64,000 nucleotides of DNA from Pseudomonas sp. N40(2020) (lineage in GTDB: Bacteria > Pseudomonadota > Gammaproteobacteria > Pseudomonadales > Pseudomonadaceae), in assembly GCF_014472415.1 (NCBI RefSeq), contig NZ_JACSZV010000013.1, positions 53,429 through 117,428 on the forward strand. Reading direction: 5' to 3'. The notes under the pieces are model-generated. The model saw nothing but the letters and a program-made list of their open reading frames with translations. It did not search any database and was not told the DNA's origin. Every line of letters begins with the position of its first letter. Positions within the stretch are counted from its first letter, which is position 1. Position numbers and translations under genes: made by a program. Shown piece after piece: positions 35,128 to 46,276 of the stretch.

Positions 35128-35826
35128 ATGCTGCAAGTCGACAAGCTGCACCAGTATTACGGCGGTAGCCACATCCTGCGCGGCCTCACGTTTGACGTGA
35201 AGGTCGGCGAAGTCACCTGCCTGCTCGGCCGTAACGGCGTGGGCAAGACCACCCTGCTCAAATGCCTGATGGGCCTGTTGCCGGCCAAGGAAGGCGCAGT
35301 GAATTGGGAAGGCAAACCGATCACCACGTTCAAGCCACACCAGCGGGTACACGCCGGTATCGCTTATGTGCCACAGGGCCGGGAGATTTTCGGGCGGCTG
35401 ACCGTGGAAGAAAATCTGCTGATGGGCCTGTCGCGTTTTCCCGGCTCCGAGGCCAAGGAAGTCCCTGCGTTCATCTACGAACTGTTCCCGGTGCTGTTGC
35501 AAATGAAGCAGCGGCGCGGCGGTGACTTGTCCGGTGGCCAGCAACAACAGCTTGCGATTGGTCGCGCACTGGCCAGCCGTCCGCGCTTGCTGATCCTCGA
35601 CGAACCCACCGAAGGCATTCAACCGTCGGTGATCAAGGAGATCGGCGCGGTGATCAAGAAACTGGCGGCTCGCGGCGACATGGCGATTCTGCTGGTCGAG
35701 CAGTTCTACGATTTCGCCGCCGAACTGGCCGATCAATACCTGGTGATGTCCCGGGGCGAGATCGTCCAGCAGGGTCGCGGAGAAAATATGGAGGCCGAGG
35801 GTGTGCGTGGGCTGGTAACCATCTAA
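35128..35826 (+). CDS. urtE: Urea ABC transporter ATPase UrtE
   Basis: 232 residues from the ATG at 35128 with AGGAG upstream; an upstream in-frame Met inside the palindrome is unlikely. LivF-like: LGRNGVGKTTLLKCLMGLLP, YVPQGREIFGRLTVEENLLMG, LSGGQQQQLAIGRAL, LILDEPTEGIQPSVIKEIG and VEQFYDFAAELADQYLVM. Last gene of the transporter; ureD begins 30 bases later, so urease expression likely continues from the urt transcript. Confidence 0.95.
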   Translation: MLQVDKLHQYYGGSHILRGLTFDVKVGEVTCLLGRNGVGKTTLLKCLMGLLPAKEGAVNWEGKPITTFKPHQRVHAGIAYVPQGREIFGRLTVEENLLMGLSRFPGSEAKEVPAFIYELFPVLLQMKQRRGGDLSGGQQQQLAIGRALASRPRLLILDEPTEGIQPSVIKEIGAVIKKLAARGDMAILLVEQFYDFAAELADQYLVMSRGEIVQQGRGENMEAEGVRGLVTI

Positions 35827-35856
35827 CCTGTAGCTTCCTAACGATAATTAGAAAAT

Positions 35857-36696
35857 ATGAACTCGACTGTCTCACCTGCCCTGTTTACCCCGAGCTGGCA
35901 CGCCGAGCTGGAGCTGGCCTACGCCTGTTTCGGCGACTGCACGCGCCCGGTCATGCGCCGCCACCTCGGCCCGCTGCGGGTGCAAAAGCATCTGTACGCC
36001 GAGGGCCCTGAGGTCTGTCAGCACATCATCGTCCATCCACCGGGCGGGATTGCCGGCGGTGATCGGCTCGATATCAGCGCCCGTGTCGAACAAGACGCCT
36101 GGGCACAGATCACCAGCCCCGGCGCAGCCAAGTGGTATCGCGCGGCGGGGCCCGCTTTTCAGAAGCTCGACTTGAAGGTGGCTGCCGGGGCGACACTGGA
36201 GTGGCTGCCGCAAGAGACCATCGTCTACAGCGCCGCTCAGGCTGAACTGACCACCTCGATCGATCTTGAGGGTGATGCGCGGCTGTTCTACTGGGATGTG
36301 GTTGCGCTGGGTCGACCGGCCAGTGGCGAGCGTTTCGACCTCGGGCACTTTCAGAGCCACCTGGATATTCGTCGCGATGGTCGATTGCTCTGGCATGAAC
36401 GCCAGCGCATTGTCGGCGGTGACGGTTTGCTCGATTCGCCGATCGGGCTGGATGGGCAACCGGTGTTTGCGACGCTGTTGGTCACTGGCGAAATTGATGC
36501 CGAACTGCTTGAGCGCTGCCGCTCGCTGGGGCATGAAGTGCGCGGGGATCTGACGCAGCTGCCGGGGCTTTTGATTGCCAGGTGTCTGGCCAGTGAGGCG
36601 TTGTTGGCGCGGGGCTGGTTGATTGATTTGTGGCGATTGCTCAGACCCGCCCTGCTAGGACGCGAAGCCCAGCCCCCACGAATCTGGAACACCTGA
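35857..36696 (+). CDS. ureD: Urease accessory protein UreD
   Basis: 279 residues with the UreD motifs [63 protein letters not shown] and HERQRI. UreD binds the apo-urease and, with UreF and UreG, passes nickel into the active site. Thirty bases after urtE, with only a weak ribosome site. A half palindrome lies between it and ureA. Confidence 0.95.
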   Translation: MNSTVSPALFTPSWHAELELAYACFGDCTRPVMRRHLGPLRVQKHLYAEGPEVCQHIIVHPPGGIAGGDRLDISARVEQDAWAQITSPGAAKWYRAAGPAFQKLDLKVAAGATLEWLPQETIVYSAAQAELTTSIDLEGDARLFYWDVVALGRPASGERFDLGHFQSHLDIRRDGRLLWHERQRIVGGDGLLDSPIGLDGQPVFATLLVTGEIDAELLERCRSLGHEVRGDLTQLPGLLIARCLASEALLARGWLIDLWRLLRPALLGREAQPPRIWNT

Positions 36697-36708
36697 AATG
36701 CATTCCCC

Positions 36709-36731
36709 TGTAGGAGCTGCCGAAGGCAGCG
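36709..36731. repeat. Half copy of family 1 palindrome
   Basis: TGTAGGAGCTGCCGAAGG, then the sequence diverges (GCAGCGTACG) with no second arm. A degraded or solo unit between ureD and ureA. Confidence 0.7.
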
Positions 36732-36773
36732 TACGTCTCAATCATTTCTAACTGCCGATATTGGATTCCAACA

Positions 36774-37076
36774 ATGGACCTGACCCCACGCGAAAAAGAC
36801 AAGCTGCTGATCTTCACCGCCGGCCTCGTCGCCGAGCGCCGACTGGCTCGCGGCGTGAAGCTCAACTACCCGGAAGCCATGGCCTACATCTCCGCCGCGC
36901 TGCTCGAAGGCGCCCGTGACGGCCGGACCGTGGCCGAGCTGATGCACTTCGGCACCACCCTGCTTTCCCGCGAACAAGTGATGGAAGGCATCCCGGAAAT
37001 GATCCCGGAGATCCAGGTCGAAGCGACGTTTCCCGACGGCACCAAACTGGTGACCGTCCACCAACCGATCGTCTGA
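36774..37076 (+). CDS. ureA: Urease gamma subunit
   Basis: 100 residues, exact family length. [52 protein letters not shown] and VTVHQPIV are UreA landmarks. Structural subunit of the nickel urease. It is followed not by ureB but by two acetyltransferase genes. Confidence 0.97.
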   Translation: MDLTPREKDKLLIFTAGLVAERRLARGVKLNYPEAMAYISAALLEGARDGRTVAELMHFGTTLLSREQVMEGIPEMIPEIQVEATFPDGTKLVTVHQPIV

Positions 37077-37085
37077 GGCCGCGCC

Positions 37086-38157
<1,072 letters not shown>

Positions 38158-38158
<1 letters not shown>

Positions 38159-38463
38159 TGATTCCCGGTGAATACCAGATCCAGCCCGGCGACATCGAAC
38201 TCAACGTCGGCCGCCGCACCGTCAGCCTGAAAGTCGCCAACAGCGGCGACCGGCCGATCCAGGTGGGTTCGCACTATCACTTTTTTGAAACCAACGACGC
38301 GCTGACCTTTGATCGCGCGGCCAGCCGTGGCATGCGTCTGAATATTCCGGCCGGCACGGCGGTACGCTTCGAGCCGGGGCAAAGTCGCGAGGTTGAGCTG
38401 GTGGATTACGCCGGGCATCGACGGGTGTTCGGTTTTGCCGGGCGGGTCATGGGTGATCTCTGA
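38158..38463 (+). CDS. ureB: Urease beta subunit
   Basis: 101 residues. [58 protein letters not shown] and [15 protein letters not shown] are standard UreB motifs. The ATG at 38158, with AAGGAG seven bases before it, is preferred to the GTG one codon earlier. Separated from ureC by a family 4 repeat. Confidence 0.97.
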
Positions 38464-38480
38464 ATTGCGTGCGCACCGCT

Positions 38481-38586
38481 GCCCCTCACCCCAGCCCTCT
38501 CCCGAGGGAGAGGGAGCCGAGCACCGATAGCCGCCACACCGCGATCAGTCCCCTCTCCCTCCGGGAGAGGGCTAGGGTGAGGGTCG
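38481..38586. repeat. Family 4 element inside ureB-ureC gap
   Basis: CCCCTCACCCCAGCCCTCTCC/CGAGGGAGAGG and CCCCTCTCCCTCC/GGGAGAGGGCTAGGGTGAGGG, inverted and about 35 bases apart. Ends 33 bases before the ureC start. Confidence 0.8.
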
Positions 38587-38619
38587 ACGGCTCACCACTA
38601 TTTTCCTGAAGGACGCAGC

Positions 38620-40320
38620 ATGAAAATCTCCAGACAAGCCTACGCCGACATGTTCGGCCCCACGGTCGGCGACAAGGTGCGCCTGGCCGATACCGAGCTG
38701 TGGATCGAAGTCGAAAAAGACTTCACCACCTACGGCGAAGAAGTGAAATTCGGCGGCGGTAAAGTCATCCGCGACGGCCAGGGCCAGAGCCAACTGCTTG
38801 CCGCCGAAGTGGTCGACACGCTGATCACCAATGCGCTGATCATCGACCACTGGGGCATCGTCAAAGCCGACGTCGGCCTCAAGGACGGGCGCATCGCCGC
38901 GATCGGCAAGGCCGGCAACCCGGACGTGCAGCCCAACGTGAATATTGCCATCGGCGCCAGCACCGAAGTGATCGCCGGCGAAGGCATGATCCTCACCGCC
39001 GGCGGCATCGACACGCACATCCACTTCATCTGCCCGCAGCAGATCGAAGAAGCGCTGATGAGTGGCGTCACCACCATGATCGGTGGCGGCACGGGACCTG
39101 CCACCGGCACCAACGCCACCACCTGCACTTCGGGCCCATGGCACCTGGCGCGCATGCTCCAGGCCGCCGATGCCTTCCCGATGAACATCGGCCTCACCGG
39201 CAAGGGCAACGCCAGCCTGCCGGAGCCGCTGATCGAACAGGTCAAGGCCGGCGCCATCGGCCTTAAGTTGCACGAAGACTGGGGCACCACCCCGGCGAGC
39301 ATCGACAACTGCCTGAACGTGGCCGACCAGTACGACGTACAAGTGGCGATCCACACCGACACCCTCAATGAATCGGGGTTTGTGGAAACCACCCTCGGCG
39401 CCTTCAAGGGCCGCACCATCCACACCTATCACACCGAAGGTGCCGGTGGCGGTCACGCGCCAGACATCATCAAGGCCTGCGGTTTTGCCAACGTGCTGCC
39501 GAGTTCGACCAATCCGACCCGGCCGTTCACCCGCAACACCATCGACGAACACCTCGACATGTTGATGGTCTGCCATCACCTCGACCCGAGCATTGCCGAA
39601 GACGTGGCATTCGCCGAGAGCCGCATCCGCCGCGAGACGATTGCCGCTGAAGACATCCTCCATGACCTTGGCGCGTTCTCGATGATCAGCTCCGACAGCC
39701 AGGCCATGGGCCGCGTCGGCGAAGTCATCACGCGCACCTGGCAGACCGCCGACAAGATGAAAAAGCAGCGCGGCCCGCTGCCCCAGGACGGCGCAGGCAA
39801 CGACAACTTCCGCGCCAAACGCTACATCGCCAAATACACGATCAACCCGGCGATCACTCATGGCATCAGCCATGAAGTGGGTTCGATCGAAGTAGGGAAA
39901 TGGGCGGATCTGGTGCTCTGGCGCCCGGCGTTTTTTGGCGTGAAACCGACGCTGATTCTCAAGGGAGGGGCCATTGCGGCGAGCCTGATGGGTGATGCCA
40001 ACGCATCGATTCCGACACCGCAACCGGTGCACTACCGCCCGATGTTCGCCAGCTACGGCGGTTCGCTGCACGCCACCAGCCTGACCTTTATCAGTCAGGC
40101 CGCGCAGGAAGCCGGATTGCCGGAAACGCTGGGGCTGAAGAAGAAAATCGCCGTGGTCAAAGGTTGCCGCGAGGTGCAGAAAACCGATTTGATCCACAAC
40201 GATTACCTGCCGAACATCGATGTCGATCCGCAGACCTATCAGGTCAAGGCCGACGGTGTGTTGCTGTGGTGCGAACCGGCAGACGTCTTGCCAATGGCGC
40301 AGCGCTACTTCCTGTTTTAA
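38620..40320 (+). CDS. ureC: Urease alpha (catalytic) subunit
   Basis: 566 residues, normal length. The nickel ligands are present: [14 protein letters not shown] (two His), the carbamylated lysine K216 in GLKLHEDWG with the following His, [12 protein letters not shown], and the Asp in [14 protein letters not shown]. The active-site flap MVCHHLDPS is intact. It hydrolyses urea to ammonia and carbamate. GGAC/GAAGG lies before the ATG. Last gene of the ureDAB-C block; ureEFG are 17 kb downstream. Confidence 0.98.
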   Translation: MKISRQAYADMFGPTVGDKVRLADTELWIEVEKDFTTYGEEVKFGGGKVIRDGQGQSQLLAAEVVDTLITNALIIDHWGIVKADVGLKDGRIAAIGKAGNPDVQPNVNIAIGASTEVIAGEGMILTAGGIDTHIHFICPQQIEEALMSGVTTMIGGGTGPATGTNATTCTSGPWHLARMLQAADAFPMNIGLTGKGNASLPEPLIEQVKAGAIGLKLHEDWGTTPASIDNCLNVADQYDVQVAIHTDTLNESGFVETTLGAFKGRTIHTYHTEGAGGGHAPDIIKACGFANVLPSSTNPTRPFTRNTIDEHLDMLMVCHHLDPSIAEDVAFAESRIRRETIAAEDILHDLGAFSMISSDSQAMGRVGEVITRTWQTADKMKKQRGPLPQDGAGNDNFRAKRYIAKYTINPAITHGISHEVGSIEVGKWADLVLWRPAFFGVKPTLILKGGAIAASLMGDANASIPTPQPVHYRPMFASYGGSLHATSLTFISQAAQEAGLPETLGLKKKIAVVKGCREVQKTDLIHNDYLPNIDVDPQTYQVKADGVLLWCEPADVLPMAQRYFLF

Positions 40321-40331
40321 CGCTCTCCGTC

Positions 40332-40360
40332 GTGAATACGGGCATCACGCCCGTATTCAC
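40332..40360. terminator. Terminator-like hairpin after ureC
   Basis: Perfect 12-bp stem GTGAATACGGGC / GCCCGTATTCAC with loop ATCAC, 11 bases after the ureC stop and 45 before the convergent end of the SET gene. No T-run on either side, so it may act mainly as a transcript-end barrier. Confidence 0.6.
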
Positions 40361-40404
40361 CCTGAACAGAGCGTTTCACCCCGCGCCGAAGGGCCATTTC
40401 AACT

Positions 40405-41829
40405 TTATGGAAAGAGCATTTGCATGTGCTCATCGGTGTAGTTGTAGTCCCATCGGAGCTCGGTGCCTGCGGGAATATCTTCAGTGGCAAACGCCGTATT
40501 GAGCAAATAACGTTTAAGGTCGGTGACCTCGTGTCCCGGTAATTGCACATCGACGTTAAACCCGATCAGTTTGACGTTGTAACCGTCCCGCGCCTGCCGC
40601 ACGGGCTTGCCCGTGGCGTCATAAATAAAGTTGGTGTTCATTCTGGAGATGATGTTATCGCCGACAATCGCGACCGCTCCCGGCCCCAGTTGGCCTGACC
40701 TCAAGACCACATCCATGCCGATGATCATTGTGTATACCTGCTCGGTCGGGTGCAGGAACCTGGCCGAGCGGATGGTTCCGCCGTACACGCCAACCACTTC
40801 ACCCTTGGCGATCCGCCGGTTCGCCACCACCATCGACTGACCAATCAAGGCGCGTTCGCCCGGGACTTTCATATCCGCCTCGGTGAACTGACGCAGTTGC
40901 AGCTTTTCGTCATAAAGCCTGGCGACGGCTTCATAACCCTCAAATCTTATAAAGGGCCTGATTTGCCTGGACTTGTAGTGCTCGACAGGCAGATGCGGCG
41001 ACTCGGGTTCAATCGTGACGTCACTCTCGAGAAAACGAATGCGTGCAGGCCTGCCGAGGCTGTCCCTTATCGGGTACTTGCCGTTGTTGGCGCGGTTGTA
41101 GGAACCCAATTGATTATTCATCGATGTGTAACGTACCTCCTGCCTCATGACCGCGAGTTCCTGTGCGCTATACGGTTCGATCGGCATGGATTCAGAGGCC
41201 ATTTCGAACACATCGTCCGGCTCCTGCGACCGGGTCGGCAGTGACTCCATCGCCAGTTCAAATTCGTCGTCGGACAGCGGCGTTTCGAGAGAACTCTTGC
41301 GCCGGGTTGAGCGCAGAACGGGAAATCCGGACTCATCCAGCGGACGCCACAGACGGCTGTCGGCATCCCGAACCAGCACGGGGCCGGAGGGCTCACGCTC
41401 GCTCGGCAGCTTGGCCCGCCATTGTCCTGTTTCAGGGTCCGCGCCCACATGCACAGCGCCGTCAGACACCTCGACGTAACGACGCCCCTTGAATGTGCGC
41501 AGGCCCTGTGCGTCGGCCGGTGGCAACAGCTGGACCGATACCTTGCTCAGATAATCCGCCCAGGGTCGTTGATCCGGCATCGCGGGAGAGCCTGAGGAGG
41601 ACGGTGTTTCGCGCACTGAAACCGGTAACGCGGATGACGTAGCATCCGCGTCGATGTTCAGCGTTGTCCTGCCGGGCTCGCCGGGTGTACGTGGAGGGGT
41701 GCTGCCGGAGGGGCCGAAATCGACACGGTGCGAGGCGTCGGGCAAGGTGGGCTGTCCATCGGGGGTCTGCCTGGGGCGGGTATGGACATCAACGGTAACG
41801 GTGCCTTTGGAAGGCGGTTTCAATGGCAT
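40405..41829 (-). CDS. Putative SET-domain (lysine methyltransferase-like) effector
   Basis: 474 residues from the ATG at 41829, chosen for AAGGA nine bases upstream; a Met three codons earlier overlaps that site. The C-terminal ~140 residues look like a SET domain: RRIAKGEVVGVYGGTIR (SET motif I), GDNIISRMNTNF (place of the NHSC motif) and NTAFATEDIPAGTELRWDYNY (the GEEL.DYgY motif with catalytic Tyr). The N-terminal ~100 residues are Pro/Ser/Thr-rich and probably disordered. Residues ~115-165 (FKGRRYVEV, GQWRAKL, SRLWRPLDE) resemble repeats in large Pseudomonas toxins. Acidic repeats FELAMESLP and FEMASESMP occur near 190-220. No signal peptide. A translocated histone- or protein-methylating effector is inferred, not shown. 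Confidence 0.65.
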   Translation of the reverse strand: MPLKPPSKGTVTVDVHTRPRQTPDGQPTLPDASHRVDFGPSGSTPPRTPGEPGRTTLNIDADATSSALPVSVRETPSSSGSPAMPDQRPWADYLSKVSVQLLPPADAQGLRTFKGRRYVEVSDGAVHVGADPETGQWRAKLPSEREPSGPVLVRDADSRLWRPLDESGFPVLRSTRRKSSLETPLSDDEFELAMESLPTRSQEPDDVFEMASESMPIEPYSAQELAVMRQEVRYTSMNNQLGSYNRANNGKYPIRDSLGRPARIRFLESDVTIEPESPHLPVEHYKSRQIRPFIRFEGYEAVARLYDEKLQLRQFTEADMKVPGERALIGQSMVVANRRIAKGEVVGVYGGTIRSARFLHPTEQVYTMIIGMDVVLRSGQLGPGAVAIVGDNIISRMNTNFIYDATGKPVRQARDGYNVKLIGFNVDVQLPGHEVTDLKRYLLNTAFATEDIPAGTELRWDYNYTDEHMQMLFP

Positions 41830-42155
41830 GTTTTTCATCCTTGAAGAGTTAAAGGCGTCATTGCCCTTGTTATTACTTTGCCTATTTAAATCTGTAACTT
41901 TTTACCAACTGTCAGACGAGGAAAGTTCCTTTTCCCCAGATCAGACCCAAGCAGACTAAGCACTTTAACCAAGAAGTTAAAATTCAAAATCCTGTTAATA
42001 GCGCTGCGCCAAACAGACTCAATAGTGAATTTCAAAAGCAGGAAAACCGATAGAAACGACGTCTCTGCCCGTTTGGCCCCCTCCCCCCTAAACGGTAGTA
42101 CTTACCGGCGTACAAAGGGGCTAATATCCCCGAACACTCTAGAAAGGAACCGGCC
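41830..42155. promoter_or_regulatory. AT-rich divergent gap between SET gene and histidine kinase
   Basis: 326 bases, markedly AT-rich from about 41850 to 42060 compared with flanking DNA (several A- and T-runs). It must contain both promoters, but none is clear enough to place. A short dyad CGGTA-GTACT-TACCG lies near 42093-42107. AAAGGAA precedes the kinase ATG. No gene seen. Confidence 0.4.
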
Positions 42156-43325
42156 ATGCGCCTATCCGAATTCATCAGGCAACACGTGGATCGTATCGTT
42201 GATGAATGGGAGGAGTTCGCCAGCACTATCACCCCCGCCGCCGAACATATGGACAGCCAGGCCTTGCGTGATCACGCCAGCGCAATCCTTCTGGCTGCTG
42301 CCCGGGATATGGAAAAACCGCAGAATTCGAAAGAGCAGGCAGCCAAAGCCAAGGGCGAAGGCCCGGACATAACCCCGAGCCTGGACGAGGCCGGGGCGAG
42401 TCACGGCGAATTGCGCCACACCGTCGGCTTCGATCTGGTGCAGATGACCAGTGAGTTCCGTCACCTGCGTGCCTGCGTGATTCGTCTCTGGGTCGAGAGC
42501 CTCGATTCGCCGCAAACCAGCTATTTCCAGGACATGATCCGTTTCAACGAGGCCATCGACGAAGCGCTGGCCGAGTCGACGGCGGCCTACGCCGAGCAGG
42601 TCAATCATTCGCGCGATATCTTCCTCGCGATCCTCGGCCACGACCTGCGCGCGCCGTTGCAAGCGGTGAGCATGTCCACCGAATTGCTGTTACGCAAAAC
42701 CCGCCTTGAAGGCGATGCACTGACTTGCGCGCTCAACATCAAACAGGGGGCGCGACACATGGCGGCGATGGTCAGCGACTTGCTGGAACTGGTTCGCAGC
42801 CGACTCGGCAAGACGCTGCCGATCGAGCCGGCGCCGATGGATCTGGCCGACGCGGCGCGGACAGCCATTGCCGAGGCCTGTGCAGGTAATCCGGAGTGCG
42901 ACGTAGCGCTGAACGCCCACGGCGACACCCGAGGTACATGGGATGCCGGACGGCTGGATCAACTTTTGCAAAACCTGATCGGCAATGCCTTGCAGCACGG
43001 TTCAAATACCTGCCAAGTCACCGTCACCCTGGACGACCAAGTCGATGTGGTGTGCCTCTCGGTGCATAACCATGGAACGCCGATTGCCGAAGAGGCCATT
43101 GGCACTATCTTCGATCCGCTGGTGCGCAGCGCCGACGAAACGCTCGGACAGCCCTCGACCAGTCTCGGGCTGGGTCTGTTTATCGTGAAGCAAGTGGTCG
43201 ACGCGCATGGCGGAACAATTGAAGTGACCTCGAATGAGGCCGACGGTACGCGGTTCAGTGTGGTGCTGCCCAGAAAGGTCCAAGCAGGAAACAACTACTC
43301 GACCACCAGCCGACCCAACCGCTGA
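42156..43325 (+). CDS. RsbRD-type N-terminal sensor histidine kinase
   Basis: 389 residues. The first ~145 residues are helical (FIRQHVDRIVDEWEEFAST, RDHASAILLAAARDME), like RsbRD co-antagonist sensor domains. They are followed by a HisKA region with H-box FLAILGHDLRAPLQAV (around residue 165) and an ATPase with N-box LLQNLIGNALQHG and G-box SLGLGLFIVKQVVDAHGG. No membrane segment, so it is a cytoplasmic sensor kinase. No response regulator is adjacent, making it an orphan. Its last 31 bases overlap the convergent end of cbpM. Confidence 0.9.
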   Translation: MRLSEFIRQHVDRIVDEWEEFASTITPAAEHMDSQALRDHASAILLAAARDMEKPQNSKEQAAKAKGEGPDITPSLDEAGASHGELRHTVGFDLVQMTSEFRHLRACVIRLWVESLDSPQTSYFQDMIRFNEAIDEALAESTAAYAEQVNHSRDIFLAILGHDLRAPLQAVSMSTELLLRKTRLEGDALTCALNIKQGARHMAAMVSDLLELVRSRLGKTLPIEPAPMDLADAARTAIAEACAGNPECDVALNAHGDTRGTWDAGRLDQLLQNLIGNALQHGSNTCQVTVTLDDQVDVVCLSVHNHGTPIAEEAIGTIFDPLVRSADETLGQPSTSLGLGLFIVKQVVDAHGGTIEVTSNEADGTRFSVVLPRKVQAGNNYSTTSRPNR

Positions 43326-43600
43326 CGCAGCATGCGGTTCTCGGCCCGCAGCTCCTTCACTTCTTCCAGCAAATTCAACGCCAGGGCGACGCCTTCCCAT
43401 TCCAGTTCCAGATCGCGCCGCAGCTTGGCGGCGCGTTTGGCCAGAGTCAGTTCGTAATCGGTGAAACGCCATTCCCTGGGCTGCGCGCCCTGAGGTTCGA
43501 GGATGCCGTGTTCGACGATTTCGATCACGTAGACGTCCGACAAATCGGCCGCCTCACAGAATTCTGCCATGTCCAGTTGAACGATCAGGGGGCTGCTCAT
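43295..43600 (-). CDS. cbpM: Chaperone modulator CbpM
   Basis: 101 residues, MerR-like: MSSPLIVQLDMAEFCEAADL, VIEIVEHGILEPQG, WRFTDYELTLAKRAAKLRRDL and a Leu-rich C-terminal coil. CbpM binds the J domain of CbpA and inhibits it. It starts 23 bases after cbpA with GGAG nine bases upstream. Its 3' end overlaps the histidine-kinase gene by 31 bases on the opposite strand. Confidence 0.92.
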   Translation of the reverse strand: MSSPLIVQLDMAEFCEAADLSDVYVIEIVEHGILEPQGAQPREWRFTDYELTLAKRAAKLRRDLELEWEGVALALNLLEEVKELRAENRMLRQRLGRLVVE

Positions 43601-43623
43601 GGTGGGCTACTCCGTCGCTGGGT

Positions 43624-44574
43624 TCAGAAGTTCTCTCGCGGATTGAAGGCGGCTTTTTTCGCCAGTTCCTGCCACAACGCCTTGACGTCATCGTCCGCTG
43701 CTTTCGGCATCACGGCCTTGAGCTGCACGAACAGATAACCGCGCTCGCCGGCCTTGTTTTTCAGACCATGGCCCTTGGCGCGCATGCGCTGACCGTTCTG
43801 GCTGCCGGCCGGAACCTTGAGGTTGATCTTGCCGGTCAGGGTCGGCACGGCCACTTCGGCGCCCAACGCCAACTCCCACGGCGCCAACGGCAGCGTGATG
43901 ATCAGGTTTTCGCCTTCGACATCGAACTTCGGATGCGGCGCGAAACGAATGGTCAGGTACAGATCGCCATTCGCCCCGCCACCTGCGCCGGGTGCGCCCT
44001 GACCTTTGAGGCGGATGCGCTCGCCGTCGGTCACGCCCGCCGGGATCTTCACGTTCAGGCTCTTGCTGGTGTTGCTGACGTGCTGGCCGTTGGCGTTGTA
44101 TTGCGGCACCTGAAAGGTGACCTTCTTCGATTCGTTCGAGAGCGTTTCCTCGAGGAAGATCGGCAGTTCCATTTCCACGTCTTGCCCTCGGCGCCCTGCA
44201 CTGCGTTGTTGCCGACCTTCACCGCCACCGAAACCGGGGCCGCGATTGCCGAAGATCGAACTGAAGAAGTCCGAGAAGTCGCCGGTGTCGCCACCGCCGC
44301 CGCCAAAACCGCCCCGGCTCTGCCAGCCCGGTGGCCCCTGGAACGGCTGACCGTGCTGGCCATAGCGGCGCAGCTCGTCGTATTCGGCACGTTTGTCGGC
44401 GCTTTTCAGCGCTTCATAGGCTTCCGAGGCGTCCTTGAACTTGGCCTCGGCGTCCTTTTCCTTGCTGACATCGGGGTGGTATTTGCGCGCCAGCTTGCGA
44501 TAGGCAGCCTTGATTGCCTTGTCGTCTGCTGTCGGCTCCACGCCGAGTATCTTGTAATAGTCTTTGAAGTCCAT
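43624..44574 (-). CDS. cbpA: Curved DNA-binding J-domain protein CbpA
   Basis: 316 residues from ATG 44574; a GTG four codons earlier is an alternative. J domain with HPD in [17 protein letters not shown], a Gly/Phe linker ([22 protein letters not shown]), no zinc-finger region, then two DnaJ C-terminal beta domains ([39 protein letters not shown]). Type II Hsp40 co-chaperone of DnaK, also a nucleoid binder. Operon with cbpM. Confidence 0.95.
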   Translation of the reverse strand: MDFKDYYKILGVEPTADDKAIKAAYRKLARKYHPDVSKEKDAEAKFKDASEAYEALKSADKRAEYDELRRYGQHGQPFQGPPGWQSRGGFGGGGGDTGDFSDFFSSIFGNRGPGFGGGEGRQQRSAGRRGQDVEMELPIFLEETLSNESKKVTFQVPQYNANGQHVSNTSKSLNVKIPAGVTDGERIRLKGQGAPGAGGGANGDLYLTIRFAPHPKFDVEGENLIITLPLAPWELALGAEVAVPTLTGKINLKVPAGSQNGQRMRAKGHGLKNKAGERGYLFVQLKAVMPKAADDDVKALWQELAKKAAFNPRENF

Positions 44575-44866
44575 TGAAGGAATCACCGTCCGTTATCGAT
44601 TTCGCGCCGATGCCAGCATGCGCCGATTCGCGCATGCCGGGTTGACCGATCTCAAACTTGTGACCGGGTGGCGCAGCAGAAGTTTATCGGCAGTGGGCGA
44701 CGGTTCTTGCGACCGCCGGTATGTCTGCCGGCCCATGCCAGCAAGTTTGGGGCGAAGCTGCGAGTTTCAACCCAGTCTAGTCGCGAAATAGCTGATGACC
44801 GGCCTTCGAATCTGCCGCGCACTGACATACACTGCGCGGCCGTTTTTTGACCGGAACCCGAAAGAC

Positions 44867-46141
44867 ATGAATAACGCCTCTCCAGCCCGTGCCTGCGGCA
44901 TCGACTTCGGCACCTCCAACTCCACCGTCGGCTGGCTGCGCCCCGGCATGGAAACGATGATCGCGCTGGAAGACGACAAGATCACCCTGCCGTCGGTGGT
45001 CTTTTTCAACATCGAGGAGCGCCGCCCGGTCTACGGTCGCCTGGCGCTGCACGAATACCTGGAAGGCTACGAAGGCCGGCTGATGCGCTCGCTCAAGAGC
45101 CTGCTCGGCTCCAAGCTGATCAAGCACGACACCAGCGTTCTCGGCACGGCAATGCCGTTCAAGGACTTGCTCGGCCTGTTCATCGGCCAGCTCAAGAGCC
45201 GCGCCGAAACTGCCGCCGGTCGGGAATTCGAACAAGTGGTGCTGGGGCGTCCGGTGTTCTTCGTCGATGACGATCCGCTGGCCGACCAGGAAGCCGAAGA
45301 CACCTTGGTGGAAGTGGCACGCAAGATCGGCTTCAAGGACGTGTCGTTCCAGTACGAACCGATTGCCGCAGCATTCGACTACGAGTCGACCATCGAAAAG
45401 GAAGAGCTGGTACTGATCGTCGACATCGGCGGTGGTACATCCGACTTCTCGCTGGTGCGCCTTTCGCCCGAGCGTCGCGGTGTGGAAAACCGCCACGACG
45501 ACATCCTCGCCACGGGCGGCGTACACATCGGCGGGACCGACTTCGACAAACAACTGAGCCTGCAAGGCCTGATGCCGCTGTTCGGCTACGGCAGTCGCAT
45601 GAAAAGCGGCGCCTACATGCCGACCAGCCACCACATGAACCTGGCGACCTGGCACACGATCAACTCGGTGTACTCGCAGAAATCGAGCCTGGCGCTGGGC
45701 AGCATGCGCTACGACATCGAAGACACCGGCGGCATCGATCGCCTGTTCAAGTTGATCGAACAACGCGCCGGACACTGGCTGGCGATGGAAGTGGAAGAAA
45801 CCAAGATCCAGCTGACCCACGCCGACAGCCGCCATGTGCCGCTGGATCGGATCGAACCCGGGTTGAGCGTGGAACTGACGCGGGCGCTGTTTGAATCGGC
45901 GATTGATGCATTGCTGGAGCGCGTGCGCGGCAGCGTCACGCAGTTGTTGAACGACGCGAATGTGTCAGTGGCTCAGGTCGATACAGTGTTCTTCACCGGC
46001 GGTTCCAGCGGCATCCCGGCCCTGCGCAACAGCGTTTCGGCGATGTTGCCGAATGCGCGGCATGTCGAAGGGAACATCTTTGGCAGCATTGGCAGCGGTC
46101 TGGCGATTGAGGCGATGAAGCGTTACGGCGCAATGGCCTGA
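44867..46141 (+). CDS. yegD: YegD-like Hsp70-family protein
   Basis: 424 residues, with start MNNASPARACGIDFGTSNSTV at 44867. The actin/Hsp70 ATPase motifs are FGTSNSTVGW (phosphate 1), EPIAAAFDYE, VDIGGGTSDFSLVRL (phosphate 2) and FFTGGSSGIPALRNSV (adenosine). It ends after the nucleotide-binding domain, so it lacks a peptide-binding lid, as YegD proteins do. Chaperone function is uncertain. It lies divergently from cbpA, another Hsp70-system gene. Confidence 0.9.
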   Translation: MNNASPARACGIDFGTSNSTVGWLRPGMETMIALEDDKITLPSVVFFNIEERRPVYGRLALHEYLEGYEGRLMRSLKSLLGSKLIKHDTSVLGTAMPFKDLLGLFIGQLKSRAETAAGREFEQVVLGRPVFFVDDDPLADQEAEDTLVEVARKIGFKDVSFQYEPIAAAFDYESTIEKEELVLIVDIGGGTSDFSLVRLSPERRGVENRHDDILATGGVHIGGTDFDKQLSLQGLMPLFGYGSRMKSGAYMPTSHHMNLATWHTINSVYSQKSSLALGSMRYDIEDTGGIDRLFKLIEQRAGHWLAMEVEETKIQLTHADSRHVPLDRIEPGLSVELTRALFESAIDALLERVRGSVTQLLNDANVSVAQVDTVFFTGGSSGIPALRNSVSAMLPNARHVEGNIFGSIGSGLAIEAMKRYGAMA

Positions 46142-46161
46142 CCCAGAATCGGCGGCGCGCC

Positions 46162-46247
46162 CTTCGCGAGCAGGCTCGCTCCCACAGTGGATCGCATTTC
46201 AACTGAAGGAATGCGCTCAACATGTGGGAGCGAGCCTGCTCGCGAAG
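46162..46247. repeat. Family 2 palindrome (GCGAGCAGGCTCGCTCCCAC type)
   Basis: CTTCGCGAGCAGGCTCGCTC at the left end is matched by its inverted copy at 46223-46247, arms of 25 bases. Lies between the convergent yegD and AI-2E family genes. Other copies at 59998 and 62430. Confidence 0.88.
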
Positions 46248-46276
46248 AGGCCAGCTCAAACACTACAAATTCTGAA

